From the NCBI GenBank assembly GCA_039714535.1, contig JBDLJC010000019.1, positions 1 to 59,373 on the forward strand: DNA of 59,373 nt, given 5' to 3'. The number at the start of each line of letters is the position of its first letter. Within the stretch, counting starts at the first letter, position 1. The DNA is from JAGXFP01 sp039714535. GTDB lineage: Bacteria; Desulfobacterota; Desulfobulbia; Desulfobulbales; JAGXFP01. Below the pieces are notes generated by a model. It did no database searches. It was not told the DNA's origin and worked only from the letters and a program-made list of their open reading frames with translations. Made by a program: the position numbers and the translations under genes. Below, piece by piece: positions 9,873 to 18,073 of this stretch.

Positions 9873-11021
9873 ATGACTGAGAAGAAGGTAATGATAGTGA
9901 CCGGCGAAGCGTCCGGCGACATGCATGGCGCTAACCTGATCAAGGCCATGAAAGCCATCCAGCCGGATTTGTCCGTATACGGTATGGGTGGCGAGGCCCT
10001 TATCGCCCAAGGGATGGAGCCCCTATACGATGCGGCCAAGCTCTCGGTCATAGGCATTCTTGAAGTATTCAGCCATTTGCGCGATATTCGGGCTGCGCAA
10101 CACATTCTTGGCCGACAACTTAAAGTTGATCGGCCGGGCCTGCTTATTCTCATCGATCTACCCGACTTTAATCTGATGTTGGCCAAGAAGGCCAAGAAAC
10201 TGGGGATCCCGGTTTTCTATTATATCAGTCCCCAGGTTTGGGCCTGGCGCAGCGGTCGGGTCAAGAAGATAAAGCGGCTGGTTGACCGGATGGCGGTCAT
10301 TATGCCCTTTGAAAAGGATTTTTATCAACAGAGAGGCATGGCGGTTGATTTTGTCGGGCATCCGCTTCTTGACGAGGTGAAGAGCAAGGGCTCCCGGGCG
10401 GAGTTTCTGGTTGGGCATGGCATCGAAGATACCGGCCAAAAAATTATTGGTATCCTGCCGGGCAGTCGCAGAAAGGAAGTTGCGGCCATGTTGCCGGTAT
10501 TTATTGAAGCCGCCAGGCTCATTGCAAAAAAACTGGAGCGAACGACCTTCCTGCTGCCGGTTGCCCCGACCCTTGCCGATGCGGACTTGGCCGGTTATGG
10601 TCTGGAGGAAAGCGGGCTTGATATCAGGCTCATCAGAGGGGACAGGTACGATCTGATGGGTGCCTGTGATGCGGTGGTGGCCGCTTCCGGCACCGTTACT
10701 CTGGAATTGGGGATCCTCAAGGTTCCGATGGTTGTTTCCTACCGGCTCTCACCGATATCATATTTTCTGGGCAGAAGATTTATCAAGGTTGATTATGCCT
10801 CGTTGATCAATTTGATTGCGGGCCGGGAAGTTGTCCCCGAACTGCTTCAGGAAAATGCTCTGCCGGGAAATATAAGCGCTGAGTTGCTGAGACTGCTTGT
10901 CGATAAAGAGGCATGTGCGCTGATGAAGAAGGAGTTGGCCGAGGTTGTCGACAGCCTTGGCGGACCGGGGGCGTCCCGCCGGGCTGCCGAGCTGGCCCTT
11001 GCTGTGGCGTTATGGCATTGA
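9873..11021 (+). CDS. lpxB: Lipid-A-disaccharide synthase
   Basis: LpxB joins lipid X and UDP-2,3-diacylglucosamine to form the beta-1,6 lipid A disaccharide at the inner membrane. The 382-residue length is normal for this GT19 glycosyltransferase. Seen motifs are VTGEASGDMHGANL at the N-terminus, the SPQVWAWRSGRVKKI block, VGHPLLDEV, GILPGSRRKEV, and the A-S-G-T-V-T-L-E loop near the C-terminus that binds the UDP-sugar. It follows the Gfo/Idh gene by 122 bases in the same direction. The other lpx genes are not in this window. It shows that the organism makes LPS, as do gmhA and the AsmA-like protein. Confidence 0.96.
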   Translation: MTEKKVMIVTGEASGDMHGANLIKAMKAIQPDLSVYGMGGEALIAQGMEPLYDAAKLSVIGILEVFSHLRDIRAAQHILGRQLKVDRPGLLILIDLPDFNLMLAKKAKKLGIPVFYYISPQVWAWRSGRVKKIKRLVDRMAVIMPFEKDFYQQRGMAVDFVGHPLLDEVKSKGSRAEFLVGHGIEDTGQKIIGILPGSRRKEVAAMLPVFIEAARLIAKKLERTTFLLPVAPTLADADLAGYGLEESGLDIRLIRGDRYDLMGACDAVVAASGTVTLELGILKVPMVVSYRLSPISYFLGRRFIKVDYASLINLIAGREVVPELLQENALPGNISAELLRLLVDKEACALMKKELAEVVDSLGGPGASRRAAELALAVALWH

Positions 11022-11128
11022 AGATTGTCAGTTTATTTGAGATGATGAATAGCAACATTATAAATTGTTTTATATAGTACCCCTTACCAGTATTCCTGTA
11101 ATTTATCTTTGGAGAGACATTACGAATT

Positions 11129-12379
11129 ATGAGAATAATCCACCTGTTTCTACTGATCGTCTTTACCTGTCTGTTAATTCCTGCAATTTCCCAGGCTGCA
11201 CCACCCGATTTCATGCTCAAGAAAATGGGCACCATGGAGGGACAAATTTACGCTAACGACACTCCTAGTCCTTTTGCTCTGGTTTCATTCTTCCTTAAGG
11301 AAAAGGGGCCGCCACCAATTGAAGGCGGGATGCGTCGGGTCCCGGAATTTCTTTCTCGCACCGGCGCTGATGGTAGATTTAAGGTTAATCTCCTCGCCGG
11401 GGAATATTATATTGGTGTTTTGATCAGGGCGCCTGGTGCTGTTCCCGGGCCGCCACGGCAAGGGGAGAAATTTTATTTTGTCAGTGAAAAAGCAGGGGAA
11501 CTAAGTCTGCTTGCTATCAAAGAGCAAGAGGTCGTGGATAAAGGCCGGCTCAACGTGGCGTTATCTGAGACGTTTATATCACTGGAGGGATTTTTTACCG
11601 TTGAGGGAGTTGTTCGTGATAAAAACGGCGCTCCGGTTAAAGGCGTGGTTATTTTGGGCAAGTCCCAGCTCAACATTCCCCGGCCTGAGTTTATTTCTAA
11701 ACGGACTGATGAAAGCGGCTTTTATCAGCTCAAATTGCCTCCGCAAAAAGCCTTTTATCTGATAGCCCGTGAGACCATAGCCGGGTCTCGGCCTCGGCCC
11801 GGCAGTTTTATCGGTACCTACGGCATTGCGTCCAAGACCGGCCTGGCGACGCCGTCAATCTTCGGCTCTGGCAGCCCCCCGCCGGGAGTGGTTAATGAAG
11901 AGACCAGCAACAAGGCACTGGCCGTTAGCGGTGGTCTTGGTGAAAAAGTTAGTAACGCCGACATCTTTATGTATATGGTACCTAACCCTGAGGAAATCAG
12001 GACTTCTATCCAGGGTACCGTTAACGCTCCCAAGTTTGATCAGGGAGTGGCATTAAACAATATATCTTTTGCGTTTAATAGTTTCATTCTAGATCATAAA
12101 TCATTCAATGAACTTGATCTGTGGGTTTCTTTCTTGAACGGTCAGCAGGAGATGAAGATCGTGTTGGGGGGCTACACCGATAGTGCGGGGAACCAGGAGT
12201 ACAACCTTAAACTGTCAAAAAACAGAGCTCAGGCCGTGGCCGATTATCTTGTCAGTAAAGGTATTAACTCAAGTCGTCTGATCGTCAAGGGGGTCGGCTC
12301 AGCCCATCCTATCGCAACTAACGATACTCCTGAAGGCCGAAGCCTGAATCGCCGGGTGGAGATTAAATTTGTTGAGTAG
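11129..12379 (+). CDS. OmpA-family protein with carboxypeptidase-regulatory-like domains
   Basis: A 416-residue secreted protein. A signal peptide (about 1-22, IVFTCLLIPAISQA) leads into two Ig-like/transthyretin-like repeats (about 33-125 and 150-225). The first has G-Q-I-Y-A-N-D and G-R-F-K-V-N-L-L-A-G-E-Y and the second V-V-R-D-K-N-G-A-P-V-K-G, typical of carboxypeptidase-regulatory-like (CarboxypepD_reg) beta-sandwiches. The C-terminal 105 residues are an OmpA-like peptidoglycan-binding domain: GGYTDSAGNQEYNLKLSKNR, R-A-Q-A-V-A-D-Y-L, and the closing S-L-N-R-R-V-E-I. It should tether a surface or outer-membrane assembly to the cell wall. The gene at 15114 has the same regulatory-like domains, and beta-helix genes lie between and beyond. 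GGAGAG precedes the ATG by about 10 bases. Confidence 0.82.
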   Translation: MRIIHLFLLIVFTCLLIPAISQAAPPDFMLKKMGTMEGQIYANDTPSPFALVSFFLKEKGPPPIEGGMRRVPEFLSRTGADGRFKVNLLAGEYYIGVLIRAPGAVPGPPRQGEKFYFVSEKAGELSLLAIKEQEVVDKGRLNVALSETFISLEGFFTVEGVVRDKNGAPVKGVVILGKSQLNIPRPEFISKRTDESGFYQLKLPPQKAFYLIARETIAGSRPRPGSFIGTYGIASKTGLATPSIFGSGSPPPGVVNEETSNKALAVSGGLGEKVSNADIFMYMVPNPEEIRTSIQGTVNAPKFDQGVALNNISFAFNSFILDHKSFNELDLWVSFLNGQQEMKIVLGGYTDSAGNQEYNLKLSKNRAQAVADYLVSKGINSSRLIVKGVGSAHPIATNDTPEGRSLNRRVEIKFVE

Positions 12380-12615
12380 CGGAAGATTTTTATGGAGCTG
12401 ACGGCTATTAACCGCTTCATTTCAATAGCCATCCAGACTGGCCCAAGTCGTTTTTATGGTTATTTTTTCAATCAGATCTCGAATGCAATGGGGCCAGGGA
12501 AAAGGCTTGTCTTAGATTTTGCCCAGTATTTTTCTCTGCTGCCGTCTTAGGACTAGTCTGGAATTAGTGAAAATAATGGTAACTATCCGCCTCAAAAAAA
12601 CATCCGCCAAGATTA

Positions 12616-15117
12616 ATGTTTAGGCCCATCTCGTTAATTGTCAATATTCTACTACCGCTATTCCTTGCGCTGCCTGCAAGCGGGGAAGTACTCTCCGAGG
12701 ATACGCAATGGCAGGGAGAAATCGAACTTCAGGAAGATATCCTGATCCCGGCCGGAGTAACCCTTTCTGTTGCCCCCGGTACCACAGTCAGGATCCAGCC
12801 CTCGGAAAATACCAGGATTGACCCTGAATACATGTCCCATCGCACCGAAATTTTGGTTCGGGGTACCCTGCAGATCAATGGAACGGGAGGGGATCGGGTG
12901 GTTTTCTCCTCCAGTTCGGACGATAAATCTGCTTACTGGGCCGGGATAATTGTTGATGGCGGTCAGGCCACAATAAACCACACCGATCTGAGCAAGGCCG
13001 ACGCCGCTGTTACCGTGATGGGCGGCAGGGCCGTTCTTAGTAATAGCTTTATTAAAGAAAGTCACTACGGACTGGTGGCCCAGAGTCATAAAGCCGCTCT
13101 CAACCTTCATAATACCGTCGTCGAAAAGAATGATTACGGGATCTTGCTCCTGGATGAACCTCTGTTTGACTCGGACGAGAAAAGTATCATCAGGGATAAC
13201 AGTAAGAACGATCTGTTTAGCGCGGTTTCCTCTGGGGCAGTCCTCACCGAACAAAAATATGAAACACCCATAGCCCCTCTCTCCGCTACCTATAGAGATG
13301 AGGCCCTGCCGGATTACACGGTCTGGAAGGGCAGGGTCTTGGTCGACGGCCAGCTCCGCCTGCCCCCTGAAAGCCGGTTGGTCATCATGCCTGGCACCAT
13401 TATTGAGTTCACCAAAAAAGATACCAATAATGATGGGATTGGTGAAAACGGTCTGCAGGTTCAGGGTCTGATCATCGCCAAAGGCACTCCTGAAAAACCT
13501 ATTATCTTCCGTTCCGCCGAAAAGGTCCGAAGTATGGGCGACTGGGACTCCATCAATATTCTGGGTAGTGATCTGGCCCAGAATATTATCGAATACTGCC
13601 AGATTGAAGATGGTTATCGGGGGCTCCATTTTCATTATTCCAATGTGGCGGTCAACAAGACGATTCTCCGTAATAACTACCGTGGCGCGCAATTTCAGGA
13701 GTCACTGGTTTCCATTAGCAATAGCCAGTTTTATGGTAATAAAAGCGGTATTCAGACCCGGGACTCAGAAGTTGCTTTCAACAACAACGAGATCTTCCAT
13801 AATCTCAATGGCGCTAATTTCTTCCGCCTCAACCTGCAGGCCGCCGACAATATCTTCGCCAATAACAACGGTGAAGGGCTGAGGATAAGGGAAGGCACCT
13901 CTGTTCTTGACCGTAATCTGCTGGCCGGCAACCGGATGGGACTGCTCGTTGCGGATGCGGTTTATGGCAGCTTCAACGGCAATGTGATGAGCGGCAATCT
14001 CGAATCCGGACTGCTGGTCCGCAATAGCGACCATATTGAGATAACCGGCAACGCCATCCAGGCCAACGGTCTTAACGGTATAAGCCTCAGGGATACCCGG
14101 GCGGCTATCAGCAATAACCTGATTAATGCCAATGGCGAAAGGGGGATAGGTATCATCTCTTTTGACGGGATAATCAACAATAACAATATCGTCGATAACG
14201 GTTTATATGGTGTCGGCCTGGAGGGGAGTGAAGACATCGATGCTACTAGCAACTGGTGGGGCGAGAGCGACCTTGACAAGGAGATATACGATACCAACGA
14301 CGAACCCGGTTTGGGCAGGGTAAACTATGCCGAGAGAAGGATCGCCCCACTATCCTTTGTCTGGCCGTTGAGGAACATTACCAGTGATACTATCTGGGCC
14401 GGTGCTATCCGGGTCGATGAGTTGCTGACCATTAATAAGGGAACGACCTTGACGGTCAGACCCGGGGTTATCTCCGAGTTTTCTACAGAAGAATCTGGCC
14501 TGCTGGTCTATGGAACTCTCAAGGCGGCGGGTAAGAAGGATGCAAGAATCTTCTTCACCTCAACTGCCAAGGCTGGATCATCCGACTGGTTGGGCATCCA
14601 ACTGGAAAGGGCCACCGGCAGTGTAATGGCCAACTGTGACTTCAGTTATGCCGACTACGGCCTCCATATCCATTTTGTACCGATGGAAATCAGTGGTTGT
14701 CGTTTCATCAACAACGATCTGGGGATCAGGTTCAGAAGCGGCCCCATTAAACTCAGTCGTTCACTGTTCTCCCAAAATCGCATCGGCATCCGCGCAATGC
14801 GCGGCAATATGGATATCTTCGAAAACGAGATCAGCAACAATGAGATCGGAGTTTTTGTCCGAGAGGGCGGTAAGGGGCTAAAAATTTATCGCAATAATTT
14901 CTCTAATAACGAGCGCTACAACCTGCGCCTTGGCGATTTCAACAAGGATGATGTCGATGCCCGTCATAACTGGTGGGGCACCGACCAGCCCCAGGAGATG
15001 ATTTTTGACGGCCATCAGGAATCGTATATAGGTATCGCCCGATTCGAGCCATTTTTGCATGCCCCGCTGGAGCTCAACATCAAACCACCTGGCAAGGGTG
15101 AAGGGGGCCGGGAATGA
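12616..15117 (+). CDS. Large right-handed parallel beta-helix surface protein
   Basis: An 833-residue secreted protein with a signal peptide (about 1-23). Three repeats of an entry module begin at W32, W237 and W594, each reading roughly W-x-G-x-[IV]-x-[VL] followed by [IL]-x-x-G-x-T-L-x-[VI]-x-P-G. Each is followed by many 20-24-residue rungs rich in Asn ladders such as N-N-x-G-I and N-x-x-G-[IL]-x-[IVL]. This is the PbH1/CASH/NosD-like solenoid fold. The protein ends with a W-W-G-T turn similar to the S-N-W-W-G-E turn at about residue 550. Such solenoids bind or trim polysaccharide or form surface fibres; no catalytic site can be identified. The lipoprotein at 18074 is a one-module version. 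The stop overlaps the next ATG (ATGA), indicating translational coupling. Confidence 0.85.
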   Translation: MFRPISLIVNILLPLFLALPASGEVLSEDTQWQGEIELQEDILIPAGVTLSVAPGTTVRIQPSENTRIDPEYMSHRTEILVRGTLQINGTGGDRVVFSSSSDDKSAYWAGIIVDGGQATINHTDLSKADAAVTVMGGRAVLSNSFIKESHYGLVAQSHKAALNLHNTVVEKNDYGILLLDEPLFDSDEKSIIRDNSKNDLFSAVSSGAVLTEQKYETPIAPLSATYRDEALPDYTVWKGRVLVDGQLRLPPESRLVIMPGTIIEFTKKDTNNDGIGENGLQVQGLIIAKGTPEKPIIFRSAEKVRSMGDWDSINILGSDLAQNIIEYCQIEDGYRGLHFHYSNVAVNKTILRNNYRGAQFQESLVSISNSQFYGNKSGIQTRDSEVAFNNNEIFHNLNGANFFRLNLQAADNIFANNNGEGLRIREGTSVLDRNLLAGNRMGLLVADAVYGSFNGNVMSGNLESGLLVRNSDHIEITGNAIQANGLNGISLRDTRAAISNNLINANGERGIGIISFDGIINNNNIVDNGLYGVGLEGSEDIDATSNWWGESDLDKEIYDTNDEPGLGRVNYAERRIAPLSFVWPLRNITSDTIWAGAIRVDELLTINKGTTLTVRPGVISEFSTEESGLLVYGTLKAAGKKDARIFFTSTAKAGSSDWLGIQLERATGSVMANCDFSYADYGLHIHFVPMEISGCRFINNDLGIRFRSGPIKLSRSLFSQNRIGIRAMRGNMDIFENEISNNEIGVFVREGGKGLKIYRNNFSNNERYNLRLGDFNKDDVDARHNWWGTDQPQEMIFDGHQESYIGIARFEPFLHAPLELNIKPPGKGEGGRE

Positions 15118-15818
15118 TCGATAGCCGCTTGTTGATAATTGTTTTCTTTTTCTTGCTGTTATGGGCTCCGGCCCGGATCTCGGCCGCAGAGGATTTTCTT
15201 TTTAGGGGGCAGATAGTTGATACAGCCAATAAACCGGTGGTCGGGGCCGAGGTTTATGTCTTCGATTCCGCTAATGTAAAGCGGCCTGCCGATTTCATCT
15301 CCAATCGCACCGGAGGTGACGGTTATTTCAGGGTCGAACTACCGCTCGGTCATTACTGGACCATGGCGATCATGCGTGTGAGCGGCGCTAGTTTCGGACC
15401 CTTGGGCAAGGACGATAAACATTCGGGGGAGCCAATTGAGATTGATTCAGCCGGTAAAAACGAGTTGAGCAAAGATTTTACCGTAATGGACCTGCGGGAG
15501 GCGGCCAGGGTCAATCAGAAGCGCAGCGAAACCGTTATCAAAATCAGCGGCCATATTCTCAACGATGACGGCCTGCCGGTCGGGATGGCCTATGTCCTGG
15601 CTGACCAACAGCGGAAATTCGGTGATATGCCCCAGTATCTTTCAACCTGGACAGAGACGGATGGGAGTTATGTTCTTTTTCTGCCCAAAGGTGAATTTTT
15701 TATAGGGGCTAGTAAGGATTTTCCGCCAAAGAGTGATTACTCTCTTTCTAAGAAGGTTGGTTTTGCAAATGATACAACAGGTATTGATCTGATTATTCCG
15801 AGCCAAACTTCTCCGTAA
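15114..15818 (+). CDS. Secreted protein with two carboxypeptidase-regulatory-like domains
   Basis: A 234-residue secreted protein whose ATG overlaps the stop of the beta-helix gene, so the two are co-translated. A signal peptide ending near A-R-I-S-A-A (about residue 25) is followed by two beta-sandwich repeats. The first carries G-Q-I-V-D-T-A-N-K-P-V-V-G-A-E-V and G-Y-F-R-V-E-L-P-L-G-H-Y, the second G-H-I-L-N-D-D-G-L-P-V-G and G-S-Y-V-L-F-L-P-K-G-E-F. These are the same kind of domains as in the OmpA-like gene at 11129, suggesting both decorate or assemble one surface structure with the beta-helix proteins. No OmpA or membrane-anchor domain is present. The biochemical role is unknown. Confidence 0.78.
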   Translation: MIDSRLLIIVFFFLLLWAPARISAAEDFLFRGQIVDTANKPVVGAEVYVFDSANVKRPADFISNRTGGDGYFRVELPLGHYWTMAIMRVSGASFGPLGKDDKHSGEPIEIDSAGKNELSKDFTVMDLREAARVNQKRSETVIKISGHILNDDGLPVGMAYVLADQQRKFGDMPQYLSTWTETDGSYVLFLPKGEFFIGASKDFPPKSDYSLSKKVGFANDTTGIDLIIPSQTSP

Positions 15819-15954
15819 TCAGATTGCCTTGGATTTTTGAATAATAATGGCGCAAACCTCTGCTCTTATGTCTTGGTGAGTCTGGTTGGCTTAGAGGTTG
15901 GTTTTTGGTCAAGTTAGATAAGACTCCCAGTCCAATGAATACGGAATATTAAAC

Positions 15955-16572
15955 GTGGTAACAGATCACGATACTCCAGATCAGGAATCCTGCCGGATTC
16001 AACCAGACGACCAGATCGACGAAGATGGTTTTTCTTTAAAAACCTTGGATCGCCTCGATAAATTGGCCTTATTTGGTGTTGCCGTCATGGTTATTGTTGG
16101 CTCCTTCATTATAGTCAGCTTTTCCGGTCGGGAGAATCCAACTTTAGGCGGCGCCGGAGTTTCCCGACAACCGGTGATCATTGTCAGCCCCGAATTCGAC
16201 AGTAAGCTTAAAATCACCAAGACCCTGTTAAACAGTGGGAATTTGACCAAGGCCCGGGAACTGATCAATAGTATGATCAAGGATTATCCATACGATGGCA
16301 GACCGTATATGTTGCTCGGTGATCTTTACGTCCGTGAGCAGCTACCGATTTTGGCGATGCTCGAATACCGTAAGGGGGTTGATCTCAACCCTGATTTTCT
16401 CGATAAAAAGGCTAAAAAACTTTTTCGCGGCAAACAGATTAAAAACATTCTGGATGAGGCCCGTCAGGTGATCCGGGCCGGACTTGCAGAAAGCCCCGGA
16501 GATCCCCAGCTCAAACAGCAGCTGGAGACTTTGTATTATATGCTCAGGCGAGTGGCCGGCAGTTGTGGTTAG
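15955..16572 (+). CDS. Membrane-anchored TPR-like protein (GTG start)
   Basis: A 205-residue protein starting at GTG 15955; there is no convincing ribosome site. An acidic N-terminus (about 1-30) is followed by one transmembrane helix (about 38-60, ALFGVAVMVIVGSFIIVSF). A mostly helical C-terminal part then contains at least one and probably two TPR-like hairpins: the stretch T-K-A-R-E-L-I-N-S-M-I-K-D-Y-P-Y-D-G-R-P-Y and L-A-M-L-E-Y-R-K-G-V-D-L-N-P. The expected topology is N-in with the TPR part in the periplasm. It follows the regulatory-like-domain protein by 136 bases and could be a periplasmic scaffold for that group. The protein ends ...G-S-C-G. Function unknown. Confidence 0.7.
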   Translation: MVTDHDTPDQESCRIQPDDQIDEDGFSLKTLDRLDKLALFGVAVMVIVGSFIIVSFSGRENPTLGGAGVSRQPVIIVSPEFDSKLKITKTLLNSGNLTKARELINSMIKDYPYDGRPYMLLGDLYVREQLPILAMLEYRKGVDLNPDFLDKKAKKLFRGKQIKNILDEARQVIRAGLAESPGDPQLKQQLETLYYMLRRVAGSCG

Positions 16573-16625
16573 AACATTTATTAGAATCATCTGTTCATAC
16601 ACCATTAACTGCAGGGTGTAGACTA

Positions 16626-16742
16626 ATGGATTTTAACACGAAAGGATCTTATGCCCGTCAGGCGAGCACTGAACAGAGTACCCCGCAGGTAAGCGAAGAT
16701 TCCGAGAGGGTACTGAAAAGAGTCCTGCTCTGCTGTGGCTAG
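16626..16742 (+). CDS. 38-residue peptide with Cys-Cys-Gly tail, directly before yedE
   Basis: A short frame of 38 codons that opens MDFNTKGSYARQ, continues through a Ser/Glu-rich stretch and closes with the hydrophobic tail R-V-L-L-C-C-G. Its stop (TAG, 16740-16742) overlaps the GGAGG ribosome site of yedE, and the yedE ATG lies only 12 bases later, so the two would be translated together. There is no strong ribosome site ahead of its own ATG, which lowers confidence. A paired cysteine at the extreme C-terminus next to a selenium/sulfur membrane protein suggests a thiol or selenol carrier peptide, but this is inference and I recognise no family. Confidence 0.5.
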   Translation: MDFNTKGSYARQASTEQSTPQVSEDSERVLKRVLLCCG

Positions 16743-16754
16743 GAGGTAAGAATC

Positions 16755-17861
16755 ATGCATAAAGGCTGGTTTATTCTAATGGGCGCAGTCCTTGGCATTG
16801 GCGCCCTGACCTTGTCGTACTACGGCAACCCGGCCAATACCGGGCTTTGCGTCTCCTGTTTCATGGAGAATATCGCCGGGTCCATGGGCCTCCACGACAA
16901 TATCCGTATGCAATATCTGCGGCCGGAACTGATTGGTTTTGTCCTGGGCGCTTTTTTCCTGGCTCTGGTCCGCCGCGAATTTATTCCTTCCGGCGGCAGT
17001 TCGCCGCTGCTCCGCTTCCTGATCGGTTTCTTCCTGATCATCGGTTGTACAATCTTTATCGGTTGCCCGGTCAAGATGGTCTTGAGGTTGACCTCCGGAG
17101 ATATCGGTGCATTAATAGGGCTAGCTGGTCTAATTACCGGGATCTATATCGGCCTCGAGTTTCTTGAGAACGGTTTCAGGCTCGGCAGTCCTTCGCCCCA
17201 GCCCCGGGCCAACTCTTTATTTATCCCCGGTTTCATGCTTTTTTTGCTGGTTCTGCTTTTCCTTGAACCGTCGTTTGTTTTGATAAGCAGCAAGGGTTCC
17301 GGGGCGTTGCGGGCCCCGGTCCTGCTTTCCCTCGGCATCGGCCTGCTGATCGGCGCTCTGGCTCAATATACCCAGTTCTGTATTACCGGTGGCATTGCCC
17401 GTATTTTCCTGTGGGGGCCGCGCGAAGTTCTTAATTGCCCGCGTTCCACCGGGTTATTGATCAGTCTCGGTTCCTTCTTTATGTTTGCTACGGTCGCCAG
17501 TATCTTGACGGGGCAGTTTAATTTCGGTCTCCAAGGCCAGCCCAGTTCCAACGATAGCTACGGTTGGGCCTTTATGGGGATGATGATGGTCGGGTTGGGC
17601 TCGGTGCTGATCAGGGGCTGCCCGATGCGGCAGTTGATTGCTTCGGCCCAAGGTGATAATGATGCCGGTGCCGCAGTCTTGGGCATGTTGGTTGGCGCGG
17701 CCCTTGCTCAGAGCTGGGATCTGGCCGGAACCGCAGACGGCACCCCCGTTGGCGGCCAGATTGCCGTTCTGGCCGGGCTGGCGATAATGTTGATGGTCGG
17801 CGTCTTGAATCGACGAAGGGGCTATGGAATCGCGCCTGAATACCAGGCCGGCCTCGATTAA
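16755..17861 (+). CDS. yedE: YedE-type selenium/sulfur-related membrane transporter
   Basis: A 368-residue polytopic inner-membrane protein of the YeeE/YedE family with about ten hydrophobic segments. The family's conserved cysteine motifs are present: GLCVSCFMEN near residue 33, IGCPVKM near 105, the C-I-T-G-G segment near 213 and I-R-G-C-P-M-R near 295. YeeE/YedE proteins carry thiosulfate or related sulfur species, and the YedE branch co-occurs with selenium metabolism, so selenium uptake is the usual proposal. The selenocysteine gene at 40276 shows that selenium is used here. GGAGG sits eight bases ahead of the ATG. A terminator at 17921 closes the unit. A YedF/TusA partner is absent; the small Cys-Cys-Gly peptide occupies that place. 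Confidence 0.87.
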   Translation: MHKGWFILMGAVLGIGALTLSYYGNPANTGLCVSCFMENIAGSMGLHDNIRMQYLRPELIGFVLGAFFLALVRREFIPSGGSSPLLRFLIGFFLIIGCTIFIGCPVKMVLRLTSGDIGALIGLAGLITGIYIGLEFLENGFRLGSPSPQPRANSLFIPGFMLFLLVLLFLEPSFVLISSKGSGALRAPVLLSLGIGLLIGALAQYTQFCITGGIARIFLWGPREVLNCPRSTGLLISLGSFFMFATVASILTGQFNFGLQGQPSSNDSYGWAFMGMMMVGLGSVLIRGCPMRQLIASAQGDNDAGAAVLGMLVGAALAQSWDLAGTADGTPVGGQIAVLAGLAIMLMVGVLNRRRGYGIAPEYQAGLD

Positions 17862-17920
17862 TCCCGGCCTTGTAATATCCTCTGCAGAAATTTATACTAT
17901 CCAGGTTGTATAATAACGTA

Positions 17921-17960
17921 AAGGCAAGTCACTTCAATTAAAGAAGGGGGCTTGCCTTTT
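17921..17960 (+). terminator. Intrinsic terminator after yedE
   Basis: AAGGCAAG (17921-17928) pairs with CTTGCCTT (17951-17958), followed by further T. It lies 60 bases after the yedE stop and before the next gene in the same direction. Confidence 0.75.
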
Positions 17961-18073
17961 CAGGTGAAGTGGGAAATATTAAAGATAATAATCCTGAAAG
18001 ACCAGAATATTCCTGTCTGCCCGGGATGACAGACGATCAATAATTTTAATTTAATAGCTCAGAGTTATATAAT

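Noticed and set aside
12658..13692. 344-codon minus-strand frame over the beta-helix gene
   Set aside because: No ribosome site, no recognisable fold; the plus strand encodes a clear repeat protein with signal peptide. Long antisense frames arise from its Asn/Gly-rich codon bias.
15855..15905. Possible terminator AACCTCT...AGAGGTT
   Set aside because: The loop is about 34 bases and the stem only seven; too weak to call.
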